16,673 bases of DNA from JACDCA01 sp040881785 (GCA_040881785.1 JBBECO010000200.1:1-16673); one strand, 5' to 3'; positions 7,317 through 13,445 are shown, numbered from the stretch's first letter. A program made the numbers and translations. Notes: generated from the sequence alone by a model not told the origin.

Positions 7317-8123
7317 TCACCATCCTCCCGACGCGCCGCCGCCGCCGGAGCGGCCGCCGCCGAAGCCGCCGAACCCTCCGCCGCCGCCGCCAAAGCCCCC
7401 GCTGCCACCGAAACCGCCGAACCCGCCGCCGAATCCTCCTCCAAAGCCACCGCCGAACGGTCCGACGCCGCTCGACCATCCGCCGCCGCCCCAGCGGCGC
7501 CGCCGCCGCCGGCCTCCGCCACGGTTCATCAGCATGAAGATGACGAACATGATGATGAACGGCCAGCATGACAGGCCGCCGGTCGTGTCGGGACGCGCGG
7601 CCGGCGCGGCAGCCGGCACCCCGCTGAGCGGCACGCCTCGACCCTCGGCGATCCGGTTGATCAGGGCCGTCGCCCCATTCACGAACCCTGCACCGTAGTT
7701 GCCATTCTTGAATTCCGGCCGGATCCGCTCGCGGATGACCGACCCGGCCGTGCCATCGGTGATGAAGCCTTCCAGGTCGTACCCGACTTCGATGCCGACC
7801 TGACGCTCGGCGATGGCGACGACGATCAGCAGCCCGTTGTCTTTGCCTTTCTGGCCGATGCCGCGTCCGCCGTTTTCGAACATCCGGACCCGGTACTCGG
7901 CGATATCGGCATAGCCCTCGATATCGGGGACGGTCGCGACCACCACGACATCGCCGGTCGCGGTCATCAGGGCATTGATCCGCCGCTCGAGCTCGGCTTC
8001 ACTGGCCGCGTCGATGACGCTGGCGAAGTCGTTGACCGCGCGCGTGAGCTCCGGGATCGGTGGCTGCGCGTGGACCGCCGACGCGGTGACCAGCAGCAAA
8101 ACCCCGAGCGTCGCCTTGATCAT
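7317..8123 (-). CDS. TPM-domain (YgcG-type) membrane protein with Gly-rich tail
   Basis: 268 aa. An N-terminal signal peptide (cleavage after VHA, residue 19) is followed by a TPM domain at about 25-160: VNDFASVIDAASEAELERRI, VVVVATVPDIEGY, the KGKDNGLLIVVAIAERQVGIEVGYDLEGFITD core, and RERIRPEFKNGNYGAGF. Then come a Pro/Ala linker, one transmembrane helix (CWPFIIMFVIFMLMN, 186-200), an Arg cluster (205-210) and a 55-residue Gly/Phe/Ser tail to the C-terminus. TPM domains are predicted to act in the periplasm or at the membrane; some plant relatives repair photosystem II, but the bacterial role is unclear. The ATG at 8123 overlaps the stop of the preceding gene as ATGA, which decides it over an in-frame ATG at 8135. 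Confidence 0.93.
   Translation of the reverse strand: MIKATLGVLLLVTASAVHAQPPIPELTRAVNDFASVIDAASEAELERRINALMTATGDVVVVATVPDIEGYADIAEYRVRMFENGGRGIGQKGKDNGLLIVVAIAERQVGIEVGYDLEGFITDGTAGSVIRERIRPEFKNGNYGAGFVNGATALINRIAEGRGVPLSGVPAAAPAARPDTTGGLSCWPFIIMFVIFMLMNRGGGRRRRRRWGGGGWSSGVGPFGGGFGGGFGGGFGGFGGSGGFGGGGGGFGGFGGGRSGGGGASGGW
7322..7450 (-). repeat. Low-complexity Gly/Phe-coding tract
   Basis: A degenerate GGN-rich tract encodes FGGGFGGGFGGGFGGFGG and similar sequence at the C-terminus of the TPM protein. It is typical of this family and prone to assembly or length variation. The lemA Shine-Dalgarno is embedded near its 3' end. Confidence 0.8.
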
Positions 8124-8839
8124 CCGCGCTTCCATCCATCCACGAATTCCCACACCCGCTCGACGGCGCCGATGTACCGCGCCAGGAGCGCCGTCGGGTC
8201 CGCGATCGTGGACGGGCCGCCGTCGCTCCCGGCCAGCACCTCGCGCGTCAGTTCCGCCGGCACGCCGATATGGTCGTCGGCCGCGTCTGGCAGATGATCG
8301 GCGTCGATGGCCGCCGGCGCGACGAGCGCGACGATGTTCGCGAGCAGGCGACGGAAGCCCTCGGCCGACGCGCCGATGAGGGCCGACACGCGACGGGGAT
8401 CGCCTCCCGTTTCGAGGAATCCCTCGCGCAGGTGGATCAGGTGGCTCTTCGCCTGCAGCTCGCACGCGCGGCGCCGATCGGCGTCGGGCACGACGAGCCC
8501 CTCGAAAGGATCGTCGCCAAAGACGACCGTGTGGCTCGCGATGATCTCACCGTACTCGAGCGGAAAGACGTCGAGCGTGCGCGTGAATTCGTCGCGTTCC
8601 AGCAGCAGCGGCACCGCGAGGCCGGCTTTCCCCCAGGTGCGGGCCAGCGGCACGCAGGCGGCCAGGTCCTCGAAGTCGAGCCGATCCACGAGGGCGATGC
8701 TGCGAACGTCGCCCTCCGCGCCCGGAGACGAGCCATAGGCGGCGAGGGACTGCAGCCGGTTGCCGAAGATGCGGCGAAGATCGCCGGCCAGCGCCTCGAG
8801 CGCTGCCCGGTCGGCAGGGGAGAGCGTTGCGGTGGCCAT
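8120..8839 (-). CDS. Degenerate nucleotidyltransferase-fold protein
   Basis: 239 aa. The N-terminal half resembles the minimal nucleotidyltransferase fold: a helix, then SLAAYGSSPG (31-40) where the family has a GS motif, strands IALVDRLDF and AGLAVPLLLERDEF, and LDVFPLEYGEI (89-99) whose Asp90 would match the third catalytic carboxylate. The paired Asp-x-Asp normally found 10-12 residues after GS is absent (the corresponding region reads DVRSIALVD), so activity may be lost or altered. The C-terminal half is helical (KSHLIHLREGFLE; GFRRLLANIVALV) and may bind a substrate or partner. It is the first gene of an operon with the TPM and lemA genes. The start lies 18 bp from the divergent yvcK start and has no Shine-Dalgarno. 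Fold assignment is moderate; function is unknown. Confidence 0.75.
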   Translation of the reverse strand: MATATLSPADRAALEALAGDLRRIFGNRLQSLAAYGSSPGAEGDVRSIALVDRLDFEDLAACVPLARTWGKAGLAVPLLLERDEFTRTLDVFPLEYGEIIASHTVVFGDDPFEGLVVPDADRRRACELQAKSHLIHLREGFLETGGDPRRVSALIGASAEGFRRLLANIVALVAPAAIDADHLPDAADDHIGVPAELTREVLAGSDGGPSTIADPTALLARYIGAVERVWEFVDGWKRG

Positions 8840-8844
8840 CAATC

Positions 8845-8851
8845 TATTATT
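8845..8851. promoter_or_regulatory. Overlapping divergent -10 hexamers between two start codons
   Basis: Only 18 bp (8840-8857) separate the divergent ATGs. On the plus strand TATTAT (8845-8850) ends 7 nt before the yvcK ATG; on the minus strand AATAAT (8851-8846) ends 6 nt before the ATG at 8839. Both would give leaderless transcripts. No Shine-Dalgarno fits on either strand. No convincing -35 was seen. Confidence 0.5.
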
Positions 8852-8857
8852 GACCCA

Positions 8858-9975
8858 ATGCGTTTGCGCACATTGAACGTCGGCTGCTTTGGCGGCGGCA
8901 CCGGCCTGCCGAGCCTGCTCGGCGGGCTCAAGAACAACCCTTGGCTGAGCGTCCACGCCGTCGTGACGATGTTCGACAGCGGCGGGAGTTCGGGGCAGTT
9001 GCGCGACGAACTCGGCGTGCTGCCGCCCGGGGACGTGCTGAAGTGCGCGCTCGCGCTGGCGCGCAACGAACGCGAGGCGCGGCGGGTGCTGCTGTCGCGG
9101 ATGCCGACGCTGCAGCACGTGCGGCTGCGCGGGCACACGGGCGGCAACCTGCTGCTGTCGATGATGGAGCGCTACAGCGGTGATTTCCTTGCCGCCGTGG
9201 ACGGCCTGCGCGCGTTGCTCGGATGCGCCGGGCGCGTGTGGCCCGTGAGCACGCAGCAGGGGACCNNNNNNNNNNNNNNNNNNNNNNNNNNNNNNNNNNN
9301 NNNNNNNNNNNNNNNNNNNNNNNNNNNNNNNNNNNNNNNNNNNNNNNNNNNNNNNNNNNNNNNNNCGCGTTGCTCGGATGCGCCGGGCGCGTGTGGCCCG
9401 TGAGCACGCAGCAGGGGACCCTGTTTGCCGAGTACGCCGACGGACGCCGGACGCAGGGGGAGTGGGAGGTGGATGCCGGCCATAACGCCGGGTATCCGGT
9501 CACGCACCTGTGGCTCGAGCCGGCGGTAGAGATCCACCCGGCTGCCGCCGCCGCCATCCCGCAGTTCGACGCCGTGGTCATCGGTCCCGGCAGCTTCTAT
9601 ACGAGCCTCATGCCGATCTTCCTCGTGAAGGGAGCGCCCGAGGCGGTGCGGCAGGTCGAGGGACCCGTCGTCCTGGTGACGAACCTGCTGACGGAGGGGA
9701 GCGGCATGGCGACGTTCACCGCCGCCGAAGCGGTCCGTCGGATGGGGGAGGCGCTCGGCCGTCCGGTCGATGTGGTCATCGTCAACACCGCGCGGCCGAA
9801 CGCCGACACCCTGGCCCGCTATGGCGCCGAGCACAAGCAGCCGCTGGAACTCGGAGAAATGCCGGACGGCTGCGAGGTGGTGACCGGAGATTTCTGGTGC
9901 CGTGACATCGCGCGGCACGACCGGCGGCGCCTGGCGACGGCCGTGTGGGCGGTCCTGGCGCGCCGGCTGCTGTAA
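8858..9975 (+). CDS. yvcK: YvcK/CofD-like gluconeogenesis-factor family protein, interrupted by an artefactual gap
   Basis: Deleting 155 nt (100 N plus one 55-bp duplicate) leaves 963 nt, giving an uninterrupted 320-aa protein close to the usual YvcK length. Motifs: GGGTG (12-16), MFDSGGSSGQLRDE (a variant of the family's D-D-GGSSG-LR loop), GVLPPGDVLKC, GHTGGNLLL, VVIGPGSFYTSLMP (GPGS at 191-194 in the collapsed protein), VTNLLTEGSGMATFTAAEAV. YvcK binds UDP-GlcNAc in Bacillus and influences carbon metabolism and cell-wall homeostasis; the related CofD is a transferase. The SGGSSG variant suggests a divergent subfamily. The usual rapZ/whiA neighbours are absent. The start is ATG without Shine-Dalgarno. 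As written, the reading frame changes across the gap. Confidence 0.9.
9211..9420. other. Artefactual scaffold gap with duplicated 55-bp ends
   Basis: Positions 9211-9265 and 9366-9420 are the same 55 bp (beginning CGCGTTGCTCGGATG and ending CAGCAGGGGACC), separated by 100 N. Collapsing them restores yvcK exactly. Terminal overlap of one fixed length is expected from adjacent de Bruijn-graph contigs. Confidence 0.95.
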
Positions 9976-10029
9976 ATCAGGAGACAGAAGACAGCGGTGC
10001 CCATTCGGCAACGCTACCGGCGAGGCCAC

Positions 10030-10035
10030 TATACT
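10030..10035 (+). promoter_or_regulatory. Candidate -10 hexamer for a leaderless nucleotidyltransferase transcript
   Basis: TATACT (5 of 6 to TATAAT) ends 8 nt before the ATG at 10044. The intervening bases TGGTGGCCC contain no good Shine-Dalgarno. It lies in the 68-bp space after yvcK. Confidence 0.4.
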
Positions 10036-10043
10036 GGTGGCCC

Positions 10044-10541
10044 ATGGATGCCACCCCGCTGCTCGCCGAGGTCGCCCGGCAGATGCGGGACGCGCGCCTC
10101 GAAGCGGTGTTGATCGGCAATGCGGCCGCGGCCCTGCAGGGCGCCCCCGTGACGACTGTGGACTTCGACTTCTTCTTCCGCAAGACGCCGACCAATCTGC
10201 GGAAACTGAAGGAACTGGCTCGCGCGCTCGGGGCCACGGTCATGCGCCCGTTCTATCCGGCGTCGGAACTGTACCGTGTCGTGCGCGATCAGGACGGGCT
10301 GCAGGTCGACTTCATGGCGACGATTCACGGCCTGCGTTCGTTCGAAGGCGTCCGGGACCGCGCCTCGGCCATCGAGATCGGCGGGATCCCGGTGCTGGTC
10401 GCCTCGCTCGATGACATCATCCGCAGCAAGCGCGCCGCAGGGCGCCCGCGCGACCGTGCCGTGCTGGAGATCCTGGAGAAAGCCCGTGAAGAAGCGTCCA
10501 AGCCGCCGCGCCGGCCTCGCCGCGGTCGCCCGCGAGAGTGA
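10044..10541 (+). CDS. Small nucleotidyltransferase (AbiEii/MNT-like)
   Basis: 165 aa. It shows the expected order for a nucleotidyltransferase: helix 1 (LLAEVARQMRDARLEAVLIG), a GN dipeptide in place of GG/GS (25-26), VTTVDFDFFF with the Asp40-x-Asp42 metal pair, the third carboxylate Asp89 in LQVDFMATIHG, then SLDDIIRSKRAAGRPRDRAVLEIL (121-144), a tail pattern shared with AbiEii/MenT-type and 'nucleotidyltransferase of unknown function' families. It ends in a very basic tail (PPRRPRRGRPRE). All catalytic carboxylates are present, so it is likely active. Relatives are often toxins that modify tRNA ends, others are housekeeping; the substrate here is unknown. The last 56 bp overlap a small basic ORF, suggesting a coupled pair. 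Confidence 0.85.
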   Translation: MDATPLLAEVARQMRDARLEAVLIGNAAAALQGAPVTTVDFDFFFRKTPTNLRKLKELARALGATVMRPFYPASELYRVVRDQDGLQVDFMATIHGLRSFEGVRDRASAIEIGGIPVLVASLDDIIRSKRAAGRPRDRAVLEILEKAREEASKPPRRPRRGRPRE

Positions 10542-10644
10542 GCGCGCATTGCGAGACATGATCCGTCGCTGGCAGGCGCTGCCGCCTGCACGCCGCACCA
10601 ACTTCCTGCGGAAGAAGGTCGGGCCGCGCGGGGCCGCTCTGTAG
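10486..10644 (+). CDS. Small basic protein overlapping the nucleotidyltransferase gene
   Basis: 52 codons starting at GTG, read in another frame from the preceding gene and overlapping it by 56 bp. GGAG at 10475-10478 (7 nt spacing) supports the GTG. The protein is strongly basic and helical in appearance: VKKRPSRRAGLAAVARESER, then RDMIRRWQALPPARRTNFLR and KKVGPRGAAL. I recognise no domain. The defined PPARRTNFLRKK segment and the short C-terminal tail look like a real protein rather than random GC-rich frame, and the position suggests a partner or antitoxin of the nucleotidyltransferase. Confidence is moderate since overlapping frames in high-GC DNA can be spurious. Confidence 0.6.
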   Translation: MKKRPSRRAGLAAVARESERALRDMIRRWQALPPARRTNFLRKKVGPRGAAL

Positions 10645-10671
10645 ACGGCCCGCACCGCGAGCTGACTCACC

Positions 10672-10724
10672 GCCGGATTTCCGGCAGGCTCGACAAACCC
10701 TGCGCGATCAGGCGCTTTTGCGCC
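10672..10724. repeat. Two small hairpins in a 155-bp intergenic space
   Basis: GCCGGA-TT-TCCGGC (10672-10685) and GGCGC-TTTT-GCGCC (10711-10724) lie between the small basic ORF and the lipoprotein gene. Neither is followed by a T-run. They may end the nucleotidyltransferase transcript, but that is weakly supported. Bases 10713-10727 also match 14949-14963 exactly (15 bp). Confidence 0.35.
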
Positions 10725-10799
10725 CGATTGGGCGGGGACCATTTCTTGCGTTCCCTCCCGGAGTAGCATCAATCCTCATCCCTCAGGGAGCTGTTCAAA

Positions 10800-11537
10800 A
10801 TGCGTCGTCTTGTTGTGCTCGCCGTCACGGCCGCCTCGCTTTGTGCCGTTGCGGCATGCGGGGTCAAACCGCAACCTTCCGCGCCTCCGGCTTCGTCCGC
10901 CGATCCGGCTGCGTTCACCGGCACCGTGGCGGAAACCGCGAACGCGAGCGGCTATACCTACGCGCGCCTGCAGGCCGAGGGCCGGGACGACGTGTGGATT
11001 GCGGCGCCGGCGTTTGTCACGCAGAAGGGGGAAAGCCTGACCGCCACGCTCGAAATGCCGATGCCGAACTTCGAGAGCAAGACGCTCGGCAGGACGTTTC
11101 CGCTCGTCTACTTCGTCACGACCGTCTCGAGGGACGGCCAGATCGTCGCGGGATCTCCCGACAGCGCCATGCCGGGCCCGATGACGAGCCGTGACTCAGC
11201 CCCCAGGGCCGTGACCGTGGCCGCCAACCCACCGCCGTCGGGCGGGCTCTCGATCGCGGACGTCTGGGCGCAGCGAAAGGCGCTCGCCGGCAAGGAAGTT
11301 ACCGTGCGCGGCACGGTGGTGAAGGTGAACAACGGGATCCTCGGGAAGAACTGGATTCACCTGCAGGACGGCTCCGGCTCCGCGACCGACGGCACCAATG
11401 ACCTCACGCTGACGACGGATGCGGAGGTGAACGCCGGCGACGTCGTCACCGTCACCGGCGTCCTGGCCACGAACAAAGACATCGGGAGCGGCTACAAGTA
11501 CGACGCCATCATCGAAGACGCACGGCTGGTCAAGTGA
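10800..11537 (+). CDS. Lipoprotein with NrfJ-like and OB-fold domains
   Basis: 245 aa. The signal peptide ends in a lipobox (AVAAC, Cys20), so it is probably a membrane-anchored lipoprotein. Residues about 38-115 (FTGTVAETANASGYTYARLQ ... MPMPNFESKTLGRTFPLVYFVTTV) resemble the NrfJ-type domain with its 'MPM.NF.SKTL.R.F..iYFV' block. After a Pro/Gly linker (142-150), residues about 155-245 form an OB-fold-like domain: GKEVTVRGTVVKVNNGILGK, NWIHLQDGSGS, VNAGDVVTVTGVL, and a final strand AIIEDARLVK. The 'NW.HLQDG' strand is characteristic of small periplasmic OB-fold proteins often labelled nucleotide-binding. NrfJ-like proteins accompany cytochrome c nitrite reductase or other multihaem cytochromes in some bacteria; no such genes are in this window. 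AGGGAG at 10785-10790 supports the ATG. Confidence 0.8.
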   Translation: MRRLVVLAVTAASLCAVAACGVKPQPSAPPASSADPAAFTGTVAETANASGYTYARLQAEGRDDVWIAAPAFVTQKGESLTATLEMPMPNFESKTLGRTFPLVYFVTTVSRDGQIVAGSPDSAMPGPMTSRDSAPRAVTVAANPPPSGGLSIADVWAQRKALAGKEVTVRGTVVKVNNGILGKNWIHLQDGSGSATDGTNDLTLTTDAEVNAGDVVTVTGVLATNKDIGSGYKYDAIIEDARLVK

Positions 11538-11545
11538 TGTCCGCC

Positions 11546-12022
11546 CTACCGCGGTGCTTTCGAGAGCCCGCCGAGAAATTCTGAGGGGGTCTCCACTCGC
11601 AGACCGTGCCGGAGCGCCGAGAGAAAATGCCGGCGATTGTCGGTGACGACCACTCGTGCCCCGGCCGCGCGGGCGACCTCGGCGATGTGGACGTCGTAGA
11701 TCCGTCCGCCGGCGATGCGGTCCTCGGCGAGGAGCCGCAGCATCGGCCGGCGGTCAGCCGGGGACAAATCGTGCACCGACATCCGGCCGAAGACTTCCTC
11801 TTCCAGTAGGCGTACCGCGTCGCCGGGCGGCAGCCTGAACTCGGGCGGCAGCCTGGTCGCGACCGAAAAAAACTCCAGGCAGCAGTGCCATGCGGTCGCC
11901 GGCGGTTCGATCTTCTTTTCGGCGACGGCGTGGAGGATCGACTGGGCGGGGCCGCTCTGTGGCCCGAGGTCGATCAGGCCGGCGAGCAGCACGCTCGTAT
12001 CGAAGAAAACTTCTACGGCCAC
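11546..12022 (-). CDS. vapC: VapC-type PIN-domain ribonuclease toxin
   Basis: 158 aa. PIN-domain features: FFDTSVLLAG at the N-terminus with Asp8, CCLEFFSVATR with Glu50, IYDVHIAEVARAAGA with Asp110, and VVVTDNRRHF with Asp128. Together these form the four-carboxylate metal site of a PIN RNase. VapC toxins usually cleave tRNA or rRNA and are inhibited by VapB bound to the same operon. The start codon is GTG at 12022 and overlaps the end of the antitoxin gene by 10 nt, supporting co-translation. The stop is 8 bp from the convergent lipoprotein stop. A slightly long N-terminal half compared with 130-aa VapCs is normal for this subfamily. Confidence 0.92.
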   Translation of the reverse strand: MAVEVFFDTSVLLAGLIDLGPQSGPAQSILHAVAEKKIEPPATAWHCCLEFFSVATRLPPEFRLPPGDAVRLLEEEVFGRMSVHDLSPADRRPMLRLLAEDRIAGGRIYDVHIAEVARAAGARVVVTDNRRHFLSALRHGLRVETPSEFLGGLSKAPR

Positions 12023-12267
12023 CGATTCCGCTCGTCTTCTATGAGGGTGGCGACATCGAGTGACGGCCGTGCGTCGGCGGGAGCGGTGGGGCGGGCGACC
12101 AGGCGGCGGCCGACCTTGACGAGCCGGGGCCCCGGCGCGACTCGCTCCAGGCGGAGTCCCGTGTCATCCAGGGTAATCTCCAGCTCTGTGCCAGCGGAAA
12201 ACCCCGCGCGGTCCCGGACTGCCGCGGGAATAACCACTCGACCTGCCTTGTCAATGGTGGTCCGCAT
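12013..12267 (-). CDS. vapB: VapB/AbrB-MazE-like antitoxin
   Basis: 84 aa. The N-terminal half is a swapped-hairpin SpoVT/AbrB DNA-binding domain: MRTTIDKAGRVVIPAAVRDR, AGFSAGTELEITLDD. The 'D.aGRvviP..vR...g...G..l' signature is complete. The C-terminal half (residues 50-84, ending SLDVATLIEDERNRWP) is the probable toxin-binding tail. It would bind its own promoter and neutralise VapC. The downstream toxin overlaps by 10 nt. No Shine-Dalgarno precedes the ATG; TATTCT at 12279-12274 ends 6 nt upstream, as in a leaderless promoter. Confidence 0.92.
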   Translation of the reverse strand: MRTTIDKAGRVVIPAAVRDRAGFSAGTELEITLDDTGLRLERVAPGPRLVKVGRRLVARPTAPADARPSLDVATLIEDERNRWP

Positions 12268-12273
12268 GGTAGA

Positions 12274-12279
12274 AGAATA
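12274..12279 (-). promoter_or_regulatory. Candidate -10 hexamer for leaderless vapBC
   Basis: TATTCT on the minus strand ends exactly 6 nt before the vapB ATG (12267), placing transcription start on the A of the start codon. VapB would be expected to bind here for autoregulation. No -35 match is seen at the 17-bp position. Confidence 0.45.
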
Positions 12280-12306
12280 CCACGCCACCGGTTGAGCGCC
12301 GGGCCG

Positions 12307-12326
12307 GTCGGCGGCGTCTTGCCTTC
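12307..12326 (+). repeat. 20-bp direct repeat, copy 1, before the sigma gene
   Basis: GTCGGCGGCGTCTTGCCTTC, ending 10 bp before the sigma-factor ATG (12337). An identical copy occurs exactly 1100 bp away at 13407-13426. Confidence 0.85.
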
Positions 12327-12336
12327 TGGAACCTCG

Positions 12337-12888
12337 ATGCATGACCTGGCGGACGGGTACCCCGGAACCCTCGTGACGGCCGACGACGAGCTCGCGCGCG
12401 AGTTCGAGGCCCGGCTGCGCGATTCGGGGACGCTGGCGTTCCGGGTCGCATACGGCGTCCTTCGGCACCGCGAGGACGCCGAGGACGTCGCGCAGGACGC
12501 GCTGGCCAAGGCGTATCGCAGCTTCCGGCAGCTCCGCGACCGCGAGCGGTTTCGCGCCTGGCTCGTGCGCGCCACCTGGCGGATGGCGATCGACCGCCGC
12601 CGCGGGGAGCGCCGCCGCGTGGCGCGCGAGGAGGCCGTGGACACACCGGGTGAGGCGAGCGCCGAGCAGGTGGCCGTCGATCGCGAGCGCGCCGCACACC
12701 TGTGGACGGCGATCGATACGCTTCCCGACAAGTTGCGCCTGGTCATCGTCCTCTCGGGGATCGAAGGGCACGACACGCGCGACGTCGGATCGCTCCTCGG
12801 CATTCCCGAGGGCACCGTGCGATCGCGACTCTTTACGGCGCGAAAAGTCCTGGCGGAAAGGCTGCGATGGCTGACAACGAACGCGTAG
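12337..12888 (+). CDS. ECF-type RNA polymerase sigma factor
   Basis: 183 aa from the ATG at 12337. Region 2 spans about 30-95, with RVAYGVLRHREDAEDVAQDA and LAKAYRSFRQLRDRERFRAW matching the region 2.1-2.4 core (the 'AEDv.Qda' signature). A basic stretch IDRRRGERRRVAREE follows. Region 4 spans about 125-178, with LPDKLRLVIVLSGIEGHDTRDVG and the helix-turn-helix IPEGTVRSRLFTARKVL split around residues 130-171. It is typical for a cytoplasmic ECF sigma factor directing RNA polymerase to stress or envelope genes. An in-frame TTG at 12292 would add 15 residues, but homology begins after the ATG. The next gene overlaps by 22 bp and looks like its membrane anti-sigma partner. Confidence 0.93.
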   Translation: MHDLADGYPGTLVTADDELAREFEARLRDSGTLAFRVAYGVLRHREDAEDVAQDALAKAYRSFRQLRDRERFRAWLVRATWRMAIDRRRGERRRVAREEAVDTPGEASAEQVAVDRERAAHLWTAIDTLPDKLRLVIVLSGIEGHDTRDVGSLLGIPEGTVRSRLFTARKVLAERLRWLTTNA

Positions 12889-13445
12889 ATCTTCCTGCGG
12901 AATTCGACGCGCTCCTGCGCCGCACGCTCGCGGCGGAACCGTCGCCCGCGTTCCTGCCGCGTGTTCGGGAGCGGATCAGCGAGGCAGGCCGGCCGTCGCG
13001 GTGGATGGCGCCGTGGACGCTGGCCGGTGGGGTCGCGGCGGCGGCACTCGCGCTCGCGATCGGACTCGCGTGGCTTCCGGGCGCACCCGTGGTGGACCCG
13101 GCGTTGCCCGCGGCTCCGGCGTCAGCCACCACCGCGTCCGCGCGGCCCGTGCCGCCGCTCCCGGCGATTCAGCGAGAGACGGTGCGCGTCGCACGTGCGA
13201 CGACGGTGCGGCCGGCTCGCCAGGCGGGGGAGTCCCTGCCGATCGTGATCGTGGACCAGCGGCAGCGCGCGGCGTTGAACACATTCGTGCGGATGGCGCA
13301 GCAGGGAAATCTGCACCTCGCGCAAGTCGAGCCCGCGACGGACCAGGCGATCGAAGAACAGTTGATGCCGATCGCGGTGGAACCAGTTGCGGTGAGCCCG
13401 ATTCCCGTCGGCGGCGTCTTGCCTTCAGCGATTGGACGCGACTGA
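12867..13445 (+). CDS. Putative membrane-anchored anti-sigma factor
   Basis: 192 aa. A short cytoplasmic N-terminal region (1-46: FDALLRRTLAAEPSPAFLPR and RVRERISEAGRPSR) precedes one transmembrane helix (about 48-70, WTLAGGVAAAALALAIGLAW). A Pro/Ala-rich linker (71-105) and an extracytoplasmic segment (LPIVIVDQRQRAALNTFVRM, 124-143) follow, ending in VEPVAVSPIPVGGVLPSAIG. The topology and the 22-bp overlap with the sigma-factor gene indicate an anti-sigma role. There is no HxxxCxxC zinc motif, so it is not a canonical ZAS protein. GGAAAGG just upstream is a plausible ribosome site. Function is inferred from context only. Confidence 0.7.
   Translation: MADNERVDLPAEFDALLRRTLAAEPSPAFLPRVRERISEAGRPSRWMAPWTLAGGVAAAALALAIGLAWLPGAPVVDPALPAAPASATTASARPVPPLPAIQRETVRVARATTVRPARQAGESLPIVIVDQRQRAALNTFVRMAQQGNLHLAQVEPATDQAIEEQLMPIAVEPVAVSPIPVGGVLPSAIGRD
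13407..13426 (+). repeat. 20-bp direct repeat, copy 2
   Basis: Identical to 12307-12326. It lies in the 3' end of the putative anti-sigma gene, encoding VGGVLPS in frame, and ends 46 bp before the GTG of the next gene. The 12307 copy encodes the same residues in frame with the sigma gene if the TTG at 12292 were used. Confidence 0.85.

Noticed and set aside
8840..9136. N-terminal extension of the nucleotidyltransferase-like frame into yvcK
   Set aside because: The extra part is antisense to conserved YvcK motifs; homology-like sequence begins at the ATG at 8839.
10672..10724. Intrinsic terminators
   Set aside because: The hairpins are short and not followed by a T-run, so they are listed only as small inverted repeats.
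12328..12333. GGAACC resembling an ECF -35 element before the sigma gene
   Set aside because: It lies only 3 bp before the ATG, so a promoter using it would start inside the coding region, and no matching -10 was seen 16-17 bp on.
12292..12336. TTG start for the sigma factor giving 15 more residues
   Set aside because: The added residues have no sigma homology and the ATG at 12337 gives a normal-length protein.
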